Origin: Deltaproteobacteria bacterium
Lineage (GTDB): Bacteria > Myxococcota_A > Polyangia > Polyangiales > JADJMO01
Direction of reading: 5' to 3'
NCBI GenBank assembly: GCA_016182965.1
Contig: JACPFM010000044.1
Span: forward strand, 1 to 64,000
Length of the DNA: 64,000 bases
The notes under the pieces are model-generated. The model was not told the DNA's origin. It ran no database searches and saw nothing but the letters and a program-made list of their open reading frames with translations. Position 1 is the first letter of the stretch. Every line of letters begins with the position of its first letter. A program made the translations under genes and the position numbers. This document shows positions 40,034 through 48,963 of the stretch, one piece after another.

Positions 40034-41134
40034 ATGAGGCGAGCGTACATCGAGCGTCAGCGAGGCGAGCACGGCCGCAAGTCGGTCGCGGTGCTCCCGG
40101 TGCATCACCCGAAGGAGCTCCTCACGGCGCTCGACTTGCTGTCGGTGGAGCTGTGGGGCCCGCCCGGGCCGCCGCGCGGTCCGGACGTCGGGCGCGTACA
40201 GTCGTACGTCTGCGCGGTCGCGCGCAACGCGCTCGCGTTCCTCGCGGCGGGTCACGCCGACGTGGTCGACGCGGTCCTCTACCCGCACACCTGCGACTCG
40301 ATCCAGGGGCTCGCCACGTTGATCCCCGACTTCGGCGGCTGCGCGAAGCCGGCGCTCACCTTCCTCCACCCGAAGGGGCCGTCCCGCCCCAGCGCACGCA
40401 CCTACCTCGAGGCCGAGCTGCGGAGCCTCGCCGCGTCGCTCGAGGGCATCGCCGGCAAGGAGCTCGAGCCGGAGCGGCTGCGCGCCGCCATCGCCCTCCA
40501 CCGCGAGATCGACGACACCAAGGCGCGGGTCCTCGCCGGCCGCGCCCGGCTGCCCCTCGCCGATCGCGCGCTCTACGAGCAGCTGCGCCGCGGCGAGTTC
40601 CTCTGGCCGGAGGAGCACCTCGCCGAGCTGCGCGCGCTCGAGGCCCGGCTCGAGAGCGCGCCGGTGCAGCGCGGCGTCCCGGTGATGGTCACCGGGTACG
40701 TGCCCGAGCCGATGGGCATCCTCGACGCCATCGACGACGCCGGCGCGTTCGTCGCGGTCGACGACTGGGCGGCGATCGGGCGGCGCGTGACCAGGGCGCA
40801 GACCTTCGATCGGGCGGGCGAGCCCTTCCGTGCGCTGGTCGACCTCTACCACGCGGCGCCCCCCTGCCCCACGCGCCACGCCGATCAGGGCGCGCGCATG
40901 CGGCACCTCCTCGACCTCTTCGACCGCTCGGGCGCCGCGGGCGTCATCGTGCACGAGCCGAAGTTCTGCGAGCCGGAGCTGTTCGACGTGCCGGCGATCA
41001 AGAAGACGTTCGCCGATCGCAAAGTGCCGCTCCTCTACCTCGAGACCGAGCTCGAGGCGGAGCTCCCCGGGCAGACGGTGACGCGCATCGAGGCGTTCGT
41101 GGAGATGCTCCAGAGCTCGCGGAGGGCGGCATGA
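40034..41134 (+). CDS. 2-hydroxyacyl-CoA dehydratase-type subunit (HgdB/BcrC-like)
   Basis: A 366-residue protein of the PF06050 family. Cys in YPHTCDSIQG, FGGCAKPA and KFCEPELFDVPAIKK fit the [4Fe-4S] ligands and the C-terminal family block of the D component. VPVMVTGYVPEP is a conserved strand before the second domain. Relatives dehydrate (R)-2-hydroxyacyl-CoA or reduce benzoyl-CoA, using one electron delivered by the activator ATPase. The ATG at 40034 fits the family start; the frame is open further upstream. The stop overlaps the next start in an ATGA, so subunits are coupled. Confidence 0.8.
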   Translation: MRRAYIERQRGEHGRKSVAVLPVHHPKELLTALDLLSVELWGPPGPPRGPDVGRVQSYVCAVARNALAFLAAGHADVVDAVLYPHTCDSIQGLATLIPDFGGCAKPALTFLHPKGPSRPSARTYLEAELRSLAASLEGIAGKELEPERLRAAIALHREIDDTKARVLAGRARLPLADRALYEQLRRGEFLWPEEHLAELRALEARLESAPVQRGVPVMVTGYVPEPMGILDAIDDAGAFVAVDDWAAIGRRVTRAQTFDRAGEPFRALVDLYHAAPPCPTRHADQGARMRHLLDLFDRSGAAGVIVHEPKFCEPELFDVPAIKKTFADRKVPLLYLETELEAELPGQTVTRIEAFVEMLQSSRRAA

Positions 41135-42450
41135 TCACGCGGCGTGTGCAGTACGAGGTCGCCGGTCGCCTCGCGGGCCCGGCGTTGTTCCGGCTCGAGG
41201 CGTGGCAGCAGCGCGTGAAGAAGATGCGCAAGGGTCCGCGCAAGTCGGCGATCTTCGGCCCGCCGCTCGAGTGCGTGTCCAAGCTCAAGGAGCTGATGGG
41301 CACCCACTACCTGCAGGGCCGCTACGCCGACGGCGCGGTGCCCGTCGCCTGGGTCACCAGCGGCTTCCCCGTCGAGATCCTGCGGCCGCTCGGCTTCCAC
41401 GCGGTCTACCCCGAGAACCACGCGGCGCTGTGCTCGGTGCAGCGCGTCGTCCCCGAGCTGTCCGACGCGGTCGAGAAGGAGGGCTACGCGCGCGATCTGT
41501 GCAGCTACGCCCGCACCGACATCGGGAGCGTGGTCACCGGCAAGACGCCGGTCGGGAGGCTGCCGAAGCCCGACGTCCTGCTCTGCTGCACGAACATCTG
41601 CCAGACGGTGCTGTACTGGTACCGCGCGCTGGCGGCGCACTTCAACGTGCCGCTGGTGCTCATGGACACGCCGTTCGTCTACGGCGAGGCCAAGCCGCAC
41701 CACCGGCAGTACGTGCGCGATCAGCTCGAGGAGCTGGTCGACGTGGCCGAGCGCGTCGGCGGCAAGCGCGTCGATCCCGAGGAGCTCGAGGAGGTCGTGC
41801 GCGTGGCGCGCGACGGAACGAGGCTCTGGGGCGAGTGCCTCGCGGCGAGCCGCGCGAAGCCGGCGCCGTGGACGGGGATCGACGGCTTCTTCCACATCGC
41901 GCCGATCGTCACCCTGCGCGGCACCAGGCAGTGCAACGCCTACTACCGCATGCTGCTCGACGAGCTCAACGATCGCGTGGCCAAGGGCATCGGCGGCATC
42001 GTCAACGAGCGTCACCGGCTGCTGTGGGACAACCTCCCGATCTGGTTCGACGTGCGCGGCCTCTCCACGCTGATGGCCGAGCGCGGCTTCAACTTCGTCG
42101 TGACCACCTACACCAACGCGTGGGCCGAGGCGGGGAGCCGCATCGATCCCGCCGATCCGATCGGCTCGGCGGTCGTCGCGTACACCGACATCATCCTCAA
42201 TCAGGATCTGAACAAGCGCCTCGACACCATGCGCCGCCTCTCGCGCGACTACTCGGTCGACGGCGCGGTGCTCCACAGCGATCGCTCGTGCAAGCCGTAC
42301 TCGATCGGCCAGATCGACCTCAAGCAGCGCCTGGCCAAGGAGCTCGACATGCGCGTGCTGGTGCTCGAGGCCGACCACGGCGACCCGCGGGCCTACGCGA
42401 AGGAGCAGGGCGAAGGGCGCCTCACCGCGTTCATGGAGGGGTTCTCGTGA
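41131..42450 (+). CDS. 2-hydroxyacyl-CoA dehydratase-type subunit (HgdA/BcrB-like)
   Basis: A 439-residue partner subunit. Conserved Cys appear in NHAALCSVQ, LLCCTNICQT and the C-terminal HSDRSCKPYSIGQ, a hallmark of the family where the last Cys binds the cluster. WVTSGFPVEILRPLGF is the N-terminal block common to HgdA, HgdB and benzoyl-CoA reductase subunits. Start and stop overlap both neighbours by four bases (ATGA before, GTGA after), so this is the middle gene of a coupled operon. The enzyme should be oxygen-sensitive. Confidence 0.85.
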   Translation: MITRRVQYEVAGRLAGPALFRLEAWQQRVKKMRKGPRKSAIFGPPLECVSKLKELMGTHYLQGRYADGAVPVAWVTSGFPVEILRPLGFHAVYPENHAALCSVQRVVPELSDAVEKEGYARDLCSYARTDIGSVVTGKTPVGRLPKPDVLLCCTNICQTVLYWYRALAAHFNVPLVLMDTPFVYGEAKPHHRQYVRDQLEELVDVAERVGGKRVDPEELEEVVRVARDGTRLWGECLAASRAKPAPWTGIDGFFHIAPIVTLRGTRQCNAYYRMLLDELNDRVAKGIGGIVNERHRLLWDNLPIWFDVRGLSTLMAERGFNFVVTTYTNAWAEAGSRIDPADPIGSAVVAYTDIILNQDLNKRLDTMRRLSRDYSVDGAVLHSDRSCKPYSIGQIDLKQRLAKELDMRVLVLEADHGDPRAYAKEQGEGRLTAFMEGFS

Positions 42451-43208
42451 GCGCCTGCGTCGCCATCGGCATCGACGTCGGGAGCACCACCTGCAAGCTC
42501 GTCGCGGTCGACGCGGCGGGCGAGATCCTCGAGCGGCGCGTCGAGCCGACGCACCCGCGCATCGAGCAGCAGGCCGAGCGCCTGATCGCCGAGCTGCGCG
42601 CCAAGGTCGGCGGCGCGCCGCCCGTCGGCGCGACCGGCTACGGACGAAAGCGCGTCCCGCAGGCGACCCGCTCCCTCACCGAGATCACCTGTCACGCCAA
42701 GGGCGCCTTCCGCCTCGCGCGGCGCGGCGGCGTGCTCGTCGACATGGGCGGTCAGGACACCAAGGTGGTGCGCATCGGCGACGCCGGCGAGGTCCGCGAC
42801 TTCTCGATGAACGACAAGTGCGCGGCGGGCACCGGGCGGTTCCTCGAGGTGATCCTCGGCCGGCTGCAGGTCCCGATGATCGAGGTCGGCGCGCTCGCCG
42901 CGCGCGCCGAGCGGCCCATCGCGGTCTCGAGCACGTGCACGGTCTTCGCCGAGAGCGAGGTCATCTCGCTGGTCGCCCAGGGCGAGCCGGTGGAGGGCAT
43001 CGTCAAGGGCCTGCACCACTCGCTGGCCACCCGCGTCGCCTCGCTCGCCGGCGCGCTGCCCGACGGCGCCGAGATCTTCATGAGCGGCGGCGTCGCGCTG
43101 AACGCGGCGATGGTCGCGGCGCTCGAGGCGGCGCTGCGGCGGAAGGTGCGGGTGCTCTCGGAGCCGCAGCTGGTCGGCGCGCTCGGGGCGGCGCTGTCGC
43201 TCTCGTGA
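42447..43208 (+). CDS. hgdC: Dehydratase-activating ATPase (HgdC/BadG/BcrD type)
   Basis: A 253-residue activator of the ASKHA fold. GIDVGSTTCKLV is the first phosphate loop, VDMGGQDTKVV the second, and MSGGVALNAAMV the adenosine motif. The two Cys that bridge the single [4Fe-4S] cluster between two subunits are in NDKCAAGTGRFLE and SSTCTVFAESEVIS. It drives ATP-dependent electron transfer to the dehydratase encoded upstream. GTG start overlaps the preceding stop. The stop codon abuts heptad element R2 directly. Confidence 0.88.
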   Translation: MSACVAIGIDVGSTTCKLVAVDAAGEILERRVEPTHPRIEQQAERLIAELRAKVGGAPPVGATGYGRKRVPQATRSLTEITCHAKGAFRLARRGGVLVDMGGQDTKVVRIGDAGEVRDFSMNDKCAAGTGRFLEVILGRLQVPMIEVGALAARAERPIAVSSTCTVFAESEVISLVAQGEPVEGIVKGLHHSLATRVASLAGALPDGAEIFMSGGVALNAAMVAALEAALRRKVRVLSEPQLVGALGAALSLS

Positions 43209-43356
43209 GTCGTCAGTCGTCAGCTGTCAGTCGTCAGCCGAGAGCGGAGACCGGTCGTCGTGACCGCGGTGACGGTCAAGAGCCATCAGTCACCGGTCAC
43301 CGCCGTTCCAACGGCAAGCGACTGATGACTGATGACTGACGACTGACGACTGACGA
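43209..43356. repeat. Heptad stem element R2 between two convergent stop codons
   Basis: Left arm: TCGTCAG units at 43209-43236 (four, one variant CTGTCAG). Right arm: two CTGATGA and three CTGACGA at 43322-43356. The activator stop TGA ends at 43208 and the opposing gene's stop (CTA) begins at 43357, so the element fills the gap exactly. The spacer of about 85 bases has its own short dyads (for example GGTGAC and GTCACC). Could act as a bidirectional terminator. Confidence 0.93.
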
Positions 43357-45339
43357 CTACTTCCGGCGGCGGCGCATCCGCAGGACTGCCAGCGCCGCGA
43401 AGGCGCCCATCGTCCCGATGGCCGCGGTGCCGGCCGCCTTCGCGCCGGGGACGCGACAGCCGCAGGTCGAAGCGGGGTCCTCCGTCGGACCGGCCTGCGG
43501 GCCGACGCTGGCGTCCGCGATGCTCGCGTCACCCGCGTCGACGATCTCGTCCGCGTCGCCCGGCTCGATGACCGGGCCGGTGTCGGTGACGATCTCGCCC
43601 GGGCCGACGTCCTCACCACCCGGACCGGCGTCGGGGAACGTCGGGGTCGGAGCCGGGGTGGCGCCCGTCCAGCGGTCGAGCACGTTCTGGATCAGGCGCT
43701 GCGCGCACGTGCTCACCGAGGTGGTGACGCCGTTCTGCCGGGCGGCGAAGTCGTCGAGCGCCCAGGTGAAGGCCATCGCGCTCATCGACACGATCTCGGC
43801 GCCGTTCCTCATGCGGTAGTACACCGTCGAGCCGCGGGTCTTGCCGTCCCACCCCTGCACCAGCGCGGCGAAGCGCTTCTGACCGATCTCGACGCCGCCG
43901 ACGCCGGCGACCGGGCGCCACGGATCGTAGTAGCGATCGAGGGTCGCGGCGGAGTCGATCTCGTAGCCGCCGACGCCGGGGATCTTGTCGCAGGTCACGC
44001 CTTCGAACAGCCACCACGAGCGCGGGCCGGAGAAGACGTAATCGGTCCACGGATAGCCCCAGCCCTCGGGCCGCATGATGATGCCCGCGGTCTGCACGCC
44101 GGTGAGGAACAGGCCCGGGCGGCGCAGGTCGATGCCCGCTGACTTGCTGTTGTAGAGGACGTTCCAGTGGCTGGTCACGAGCGCGAGGTGCCTCTTCGCC
44201 TCCTCGAGGTTGCCGGCCAGCAGCGCGTCGTGACCGGCCACCGCCTCGGGGTCCTTCGTCTGCGACTTGAAGTACTCGGGCTTGCACTCGCCGAGCGGCA
44301 TCGAGCAGCTGCCGTCGGGGTTCTTCACCACGCAGCCGTCGATGTCGCGCGGGCAGGAGTTGTCGGCGCTCTCCTTGAAGCCGACCATCGTCTTGTAGGC
44401 GTCCTCGTAGCGGATCTGCCAGTTGATGGTGTCGCCCGACATCGAGAGCAGGCTGACGCCGCTGTCGCGCGCGGCGATCGCCGCGTCGTACCCCTTGCGC
44501 GTCCAGTACTCGGAGTGGCCGACGAGGACGATCGCCTTGCGGCCGAGCAGCACGCTCGGATCGGCGTCGACGTCCATGTCGGTCGCGTAGCCGACGTCGT
44601 AGCCCTGACGCTCCATCCAGCGCAGGCCCGGGTACTGGTAGTTGGTGAAGTCGCCGGTGCCCGCGCCGACGAGGAACGGGCGGTCGAACGAGACCTTCAC
44701 CGCCTGCGCCATGCCGATCGTCTCGGTCGGCCAGCTCGGGCTCGAGTTCCACGCGTAGATGCTCTTGCCGCCGCGCTCCTTGCCGGGCCAGGCGTTGTAC
44801 GCCTCCTCGGTGGCGAACGGCATCAGCACGAGGATCGGCATCTTCTCGCCGTCCTTCTCGCGGACGACGAAGTACGTCGCCGCCTGCTTGCCGCCGCTCT
44901 GGTCGAGGCGGACCCAGTACATGCCGGGCATCCAGCCGGTGGTGTCGAACGTCAGGCTGTCGCTCCAGCCGGCGTGGAGCAGACCGTACTTCGTGTAGTC
45001 GTCGGTCGACGTCGACGGGTACGGCTGCGGGTTCGCGCCGCCGGTCTTCTCGGCGACCGGCTTGGCGCCGCCGCCGCCGTACCAGCCGAGGCGGAACACC
45101 TTGGCCGTGTAGCCGCTGGTGGAGCGGATCTTCAGCGCGATCGACTCGCCGGTCTTGACCGACCACTTCGACGGATAGACGTCGATGACGCCGGCCTTCG
45201 CGACCGAGCCGTCGTTCGAGATCGTCCAGGCCGACTGATCACCTTCGTACTTGTTCTCCTCCGCGACGACGCCGGCGAACGCGCTCGACGCGGCGGCGGT
45301 CGAGACCAAGAAGAACGAGATGGACAGCGCTTTACGCAT
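43357..45339 (-). CDS. N,N-dimethylformamidase-like secreted protein with MYXO-CTERM tail
   Basis: A 660-residue exported protein: MRKALSISFFLVSTAAASSAFA is a Sec signal; ribosome site AGGAGAG lies four bases before the ATG. Residues 25-540 resemble the large-subunit region of N,N-dimethylformamidase (PF20254), with FRLGWYGGGGAKPV, GHSEYWTRKGYDAA, and NVLYNSKSAG. The last 110 residues are Asp/Gly/Pro-rich linker, then CGCRVPG, a hydrophobic helix and RMRRRRK, the MYXO-CTERM pattern. So it is exported and surface-anchored, unlike the cytosolic enzyme. Activity on formamide is unproven; glycan or other amide substrates are possible. It converges with the dehydratase operon. Confidence 0.75.
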   Translation of the reverse strand: MRKALSISFFLVSTAAASSAFAGVVAEENKYEGDQSAWTISNDGSVAKAGVIDVYPSKWSVKTGESIALKIRSTSGYTAKVFRLGWYGGGGAKPVAEKTGGANPQPYPSTSTDDYTKYGLLHAGWSDSLTFDTTGWMPGMYWVRLDQSGGKQAATYFVVREKDGEKMPILVLMPFATEEAYNAWPGKERGGKSIYAWNSSPSWPTETIGMAQAVKVSFDRPFLVGAGTGDFTNYQYPGLRWMERQGYDVGYATDMDVDADPSVLLGRKAIVLVGHSEYWTRKGYDAAIAARDSGVSLLSMSGDTINWQIRYEDAYKTMVGFKESADNSCPRDIDGCVVKNPDGSCSMPLGECKPEYFKSQTKDPEAVAGHDALLAGNLEEAKRHLALVTSHWNVLYNSKSAGIDLRRPGLFLTGVQTAGIIMRPEGWGYPWTDYVFSGPRSWWLFEGVTCDKIPGVGGYEIDSAATLDRYYDPWRPVAGVGGVEIGQKRFAALVQGWDGKTRGSTVYYRMRNGAEIVSMSAMAFTWALDDFAARQNGVTTSVSTCAQRLIQNVLDRWTGATPAPTPTFPDAGPGGEDVGPGEIVTDTGPVIEPGDADEIVDAGDASIADASVGPQAGPTEDPASTCGCRVPGAKAAGTAAIGTMGAFAALAVLRMRRRRK

Positions 45340-45629
45340 GGAGCTCTCCTCGCGAGCGCGGCGCGTACTCGCGTCGCCTCGGCAGCGGGAATCGGGTCGG
45401 TCGCGCGAGGTGTGTGACGACGTGCGGACAGACGCTCGATCCGATGCGGTGCACGTGCATGGATCGCGTGCGTGCGTGCGTTTCACCCGTGCCGGGCCGC
45501 CGCGTCGTGATCTGCGGTCACGACGCGGCAGCCAGGCGAAGCCCCCGCGGGCAGGGGCCGAAGCGGCCAGCTGAACGCGAGTGGAAAGCCCTACACCCAC
45601 GCGCGCCGCTGTGATCTCCTCGACGGACC
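45340..45629. promoter_or_regulatory. 290-base divergent intergenic region
   Basis: Between the formamidase-like gene and the sugar isomerase gene, which diverge here; promoters for both must lie in it. No clear dyad, terminator or motif was recognised. Confidence 0.4.
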
Positions 45630-47204
45630 ATGCCGAAGAAGATCGCCCTGTTCTGGCCGGGAGACGCGCGACAGAAGCCGAACGAGCTCGCCATGCCGGG
45701 CATCGTCGCGGCCACCGAGCAGCTCGAACGGGCCTTCGCCAAGCTCGGTCGCGCGACGTACCGTGTCGGCGACGTCATCGCCAAGCCGCACGAGGCGATC
45801 GAGCGGCTCGGTCCGATCGACGATCCGATGGTCGCCGTGTGCACCCACTGGCTGTACGCGCCGCACACCTGCGACGGCGTCGTCGGCAAGGACAACCCGC
45901 TCCTGCTCGCGAGCAACTTCTCCGGGCAGTGGCCGGGGCTGGTCGGGCTGCTCAACACCGGCGCGTCGCTCGAGAGCCTCGGGCGCGCGTCCTCGCGCGC
46001 GTGGACGTCAGCGCCCGACATGAGCGCCGACGCGGCCTTCATGGAGCGGCTCGACGAGTGGTGCACCACCGGGCGCATCGCCTACGACGAGTCCGAGCTG
46101 CACGCCGCCGCGCCGATCGACGAGGGCGCGATCGCGCTCGCGCGCTCGGTCGCCGACGAGATCCGCAAGAGGCGCGTCCTCCTGCTCATGCTCGGCGACA
46201 CGTCGATGGGCATGATCAACGGCTACTTCGGCCCGCGGCTCCTCACGCAGCACGGGTTCACCGAGCACAAGGTCGATCAGGCCTGGATCGTCGATCGCGG
46301 TCGCCGCATCGAGCAGAAGCGCATCGACGACGCGTTCCGCTTCGTCTGCGATCGCGGCCTCGAGTTCCACTGGGGCGAGGGCCCGTCGAGCGCGGGGGCG
46401 GGCGGCGCCGGCGACTTCGACGAGCGCGCGAGCAAGGAGCAGCTCCGCGACTACCTCGTGGCGCTCGATCTGATCGAGGAGTTCAAGGCCGACTGCGTCG
46501 GCTGGCAGTACCAGCTCGGGCTCATCCCGCTGCGGCCGCCGAGCGATCTGGCCGAGGGCCTGCTCAACTCCAAGTGCCGCCCGGAGTCGAACGGCGCGCC
46601 GATCGTCTGCTCGACCGAGGCCGATCAGGGCAACGCGCTGCCGATGGAGATGCTCAAGCGCCTCCTGAAGAAGAAGGGCCTGCACGAGGCGGTGATGTTC
46701 CACGACGTGCGCTGGGGCGCCGAGGCGCCCGATCCCGTCCGCGCTGCTCGCAGCGACGGCAGCGGTCGCTTCCTGTGGGTGCTCCTCAACTCCGGCTCGT
46801 GCGGCGCCTACGCCTTCAACCACGATCCCGACTCGCTGCGCGGCGCGCACTCGTGGCGTCAGCCCCGCCTCTACTTCCCGACGCCCGGCGGCTCCTTCGC
46901 CGGCGAGTCGCTGCCCGGCGCGATGACCTGGGCGCGCGCCTACATCAAGGGCGGCAAGCTGTGGATGGACGTCGGCAAAGGCGAGGTGGTGAAGCTCCCG
47001 CCGGCGGTCCGCGATGACTGGTGGAGCGGCACCACGCCCGAGTGGCCGTTCATGGCCGCCGACATGGGCATCTCGCGCGACACGCTGATGGCGCACTACC
47101 AGTCGAACCACGTGGCCGTCGCGTACGGCGACGTGTTCGCCGAGATGGTCGCGCTCTCGCGCGAGCTCGGGTTCGAGGTGCGCGTCCTCGGCAGGAGCCT
47201 CTGA
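45630..47204 (+). CDS. L-fucose/arabinose isomerase-like protein
   Basis: A 524-residue protein that matches the general FucI/AraA isomerase pattern: long N-terminal domains, [20 protein letters not shown] in the middle, [16 protein letters not shown] with a likely catalytic Glu and Asp, FHDVRWG with a metal-type His, and a C-terminal [11 protein letters not shown] block typical of the FucI C-terminal domain. Such enzymes convert an aldose to a ketose in the cytosol with Mn2+. It is followed at once by an FGGY kinase (stop and start share one base), which would phosphorylate the ketose. The exact sugar is not determined. Confidence 0.75.
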   Translation: MPKKIALFWPGDARQKPNELAMPGIVAATEQLERAFAKLGRATYRVGDVIAKPHEAIERLGPIDDPMVAVCTHWLYAPHTCDGVVGKDNPLLLASNFSGQWPGLVGLLNTGASLESLGRASSRAWTSAPDMSADAAFMERLDEWCTTGRIAYDESELHAAAPIDEGAIALARSVADEIRKRRVLLLMLGDTSMGMINGYFGPRLLTQHGFTEHKVDQAWIVDRGRRIEQKRIDDAFRFVCDRGLEFHWGEGPSSAGAGGAGDFDERASKEQLRDYLVALDLIEEFKADCVGWQYQLGLIPLRPPSDLAEGLLNSKCRPESNGAPIVCSTEADQGNALPMEMLKRLLKKKGLHEAVMFHDVRWGAEAPDPVRAARSDGSGRFLWVLLNSGSCGAYAFNHDPDSLRGAHSWRQPRLYFPTPGGSFAGESLPGAMTWARAYIKGGKLWMDVGKGEVVKLPPAVRDDWWSGTTPEWPFMAADMGISRDTLMAHYQSNHVAVAYGDVFAEMVALSRELGFEVRVLGRSL

Positions 47205-48841
47205 TGTTCCTCGGCGTCGACGTCGGCACCGGGAGCGTCCGCGCAGCGCTGTTCGACGCGCGCGGCGAGATGCTCGGCCTCGGCGTGCACCCGATCCGCA
47301 TCGGGCGGCCGCAACACGACTTCGTCGAGCAGTCGTCGGAGGACATCTGGCAGGCGGCGGGGGCGGCCACCCGCGCGGCGCTCGCGGCGGCCGGCGCGTC
47401 GCCCGAGGAGGTCGAGGGCATCGGCTTCGACGCGACCTGCTCGCTGGTGGTCCTCGACGCGCAGGATCGCCCGGTCACCGTCAGCCCCACCGGCGACGAC
47501 GACTGGAACGTCGTCGTGTGGATGGATCACCGGGCCAAGGAGCAGGCCCGGCGCATCAACGAGACCGGCCACGAGGTCCTCCGGTACGTCGGCGGCGTCA
47601 TCTCGCCGGAGATGCAGACGCCGAAGCTCCTGTGGCTGAAGGAGAACGCGCAGGAGACCTGGCGCCGCGCGCGGCGGTTCCTCGATCTGCCCGATTTCCT
47701 CGTGTACCGCGCGACCGGCGTCGACGCGCGGTCGCTCTGCACCACGGTCTGCAAGTGGACCTACCTAGGCCACGAGGGCCGCTGGGACGAGAGCTACTTC
47801 CGCGCGGTCGGCCTCGGCGATCTCGCGGACGAGCGCTTCGCCCGCATCGGCGAGGTGGTGCGCCCGGTGGGCGAGCGCGCCGGCGTGCTCCACGACCGCG
47901 CCGCCGCGGAGCTCGGGCTGCGCCCGGGGACTCCGGTGGCCGTCGCCATCATCGACGCGCACGCCGGCGGCATCGGCACCCTCGGCGCCTCTCTCGAGAG
48001 CGAGCGGGGCGAGGGCGAGCAGGGCGACCAGGCGCTCGAGCGCCGCGTCGCGCTGATCGGCGGCACCTCGACCTGCCACATGGCCGTCTCGCGGCAGCCG
48101 CGCTTCGTCCCCGGTGTATGGGGTCCTTATGCATCGGCGATGATCCCGGGATTGTGGCTGACCGAGGGCGGTCAGTCGGCGACCGGCGCGCTCATCGACC
48201 ACGTGATCTTCTCGCACGCCCGCGGCGCCGAGCTGCGCGCCGAGGCGGAGCGCCGCGCCACGACCGTCTATCAGCTCCTCGACGAGCGGCTCGACGCGCT
48301 CGCCGCGGGCGTCCCCTTCCCCGCCGCGCTCGCGCGCGACCTCCACGTCCTGCCCGACCACCACGGAAACCGCTCTCCGCGCGCCGACGCGTCGCTCCGC
48401 GGGATGATCTCCGGCCTGTCGCTGCAGGACGACGTCGACGCGCTCGCCGTCGTCTACCTCGCGACCATCCAGGCGATCGCGCACGGGACGCGCCACGTCC
48501 TCGAGGCGATGAACGGGAGCGGCTACGCGATCGACACGCTCGTCGCCTCCGGCGGCGACGCCAAGAACCCGGTGTTCCTCCGCGAGCACGCCGACGTCAC
48601 CGGGTGTCGCATCGCGCTGCCGGCGGCGACCGAGGGCGTCGTCCTCGGAGCGGCGATGCTCGGCGCCGTGGCTGCCGGGGCGCACCCGAGCATCGTCGCG
48701 GCGATGCGGGCCATGTCGCGGACGGCCCGGGTGATCGCGCCGAGCGGCGGCGAGATCGCCGCCTTCCACGACCGGAAGCACCGCGTGTTCCTCCGCATGC
48801 ACGACGATCAGCTCGCCTATCGCGCGCTGATGCGCGCGTGA
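47204..48841 (+). CDS. FGGY-family pentulose kinase (ribulokinase-like)
   Basis: A 545-residue ASKHA-fold sugar kinase. [15 protein letters not shown] is the N-terminal ATP loop, [14 protein letters not shown] and [13 protein letters not shown] are conserved in the D-ribulose/L-ribulose branch, and [14 protein letters not shown] and [15 protein letters not shown] are the adenosine motifs. The WMDHRA block is typical of the FGGY/YDR109c D-ribulokinase group. The ATG at 47204 shares a base with the preceding isomerase stop, so they are co-translated. The last codons and stop lie in the first copy of a 27-base tandem repeat. Likely phosphorylates the product of the upstream isomerase. Confidence 0.85.
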   Translation: MFLGVDVGTGSVRAALFDARGEMLGLGVHPIRIGRPQHDFVEQSSEDIWQAAGAATRAALAAAGASPEEVEGIGFDATCSLVVLDAQDRPVTVSPTGDDDWNVVVWMDHRAKEQARRINETGHEVLRYVGGVISPEMQTPKLLWLKENAQETWRRARRFLDLPDFLVYRATGVDARSLCTTVCKWTYLGHEGRWDESYFRAVGLGDLADERFARIGEVVRPVGERAGVLHDRAAAELGLRPGTPVAVAIIDAHAGGIGTLGASLESERGEGEQGDQALERRVALIGGTSTCHMAVSRQPRFVPGVWGPYASAMIPGLWLTEGGQSATGALIDHVIFSHARGAELRAEAERRATTVYQLLDERLDALAAGVPFPAALARDLHVLPDHHGNRSPRADASLRGMISGLSLQDDVDALAVVYLATIQAIAHGTRHVLEAMNGSGYAIDTLVASGGDAKNPVFLREHADVTGCRIALPAATEGVVLGAAMLGAVAAGAHPSIVAAMRAMSRTARVIAPSGGEIAAFHDRKHRVFLRMHDDQLAYRALMRA

Positions 48842-48955
48842 CGTACTCGCGCGCTGATGCGCGCGTGACGTACTCGCGCGCTGATGCGCGCGTGACGTAC
48901 TCGCGCGCTGATGCGCGCGTGACGTACTCGCGCGCTGATGGAGGGGTGACGTACC
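48822..48955. repeat. 27-bp tandem repeat spanning the kinase stop codon
   Basis: Four near-identical 27-base units starting at 48822, 48849, 48876 and 48903 (each begins GCGCGCTGATGCGCGCGTG) and a fifth degraded copy at 48930. The FGGY kinase ends inside unit 1 (ALMRA-stop). The palindrome GCGCGCTGATGCGCGC recurs in each unit. Only nine bases separate the array from the next ATG. Confidence 0.93.
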
Positions 48956-48963
48956 ATGCGCGC

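Noticed and set aside
40034..43208. Class I benzoyl-CoA reductase (four-subunit BcrABCD)
   Set aside because: Only one activator-type gene is present; the class I reductase needs two related ATPase subunits, so a dehydratase-type enzyme fits better.
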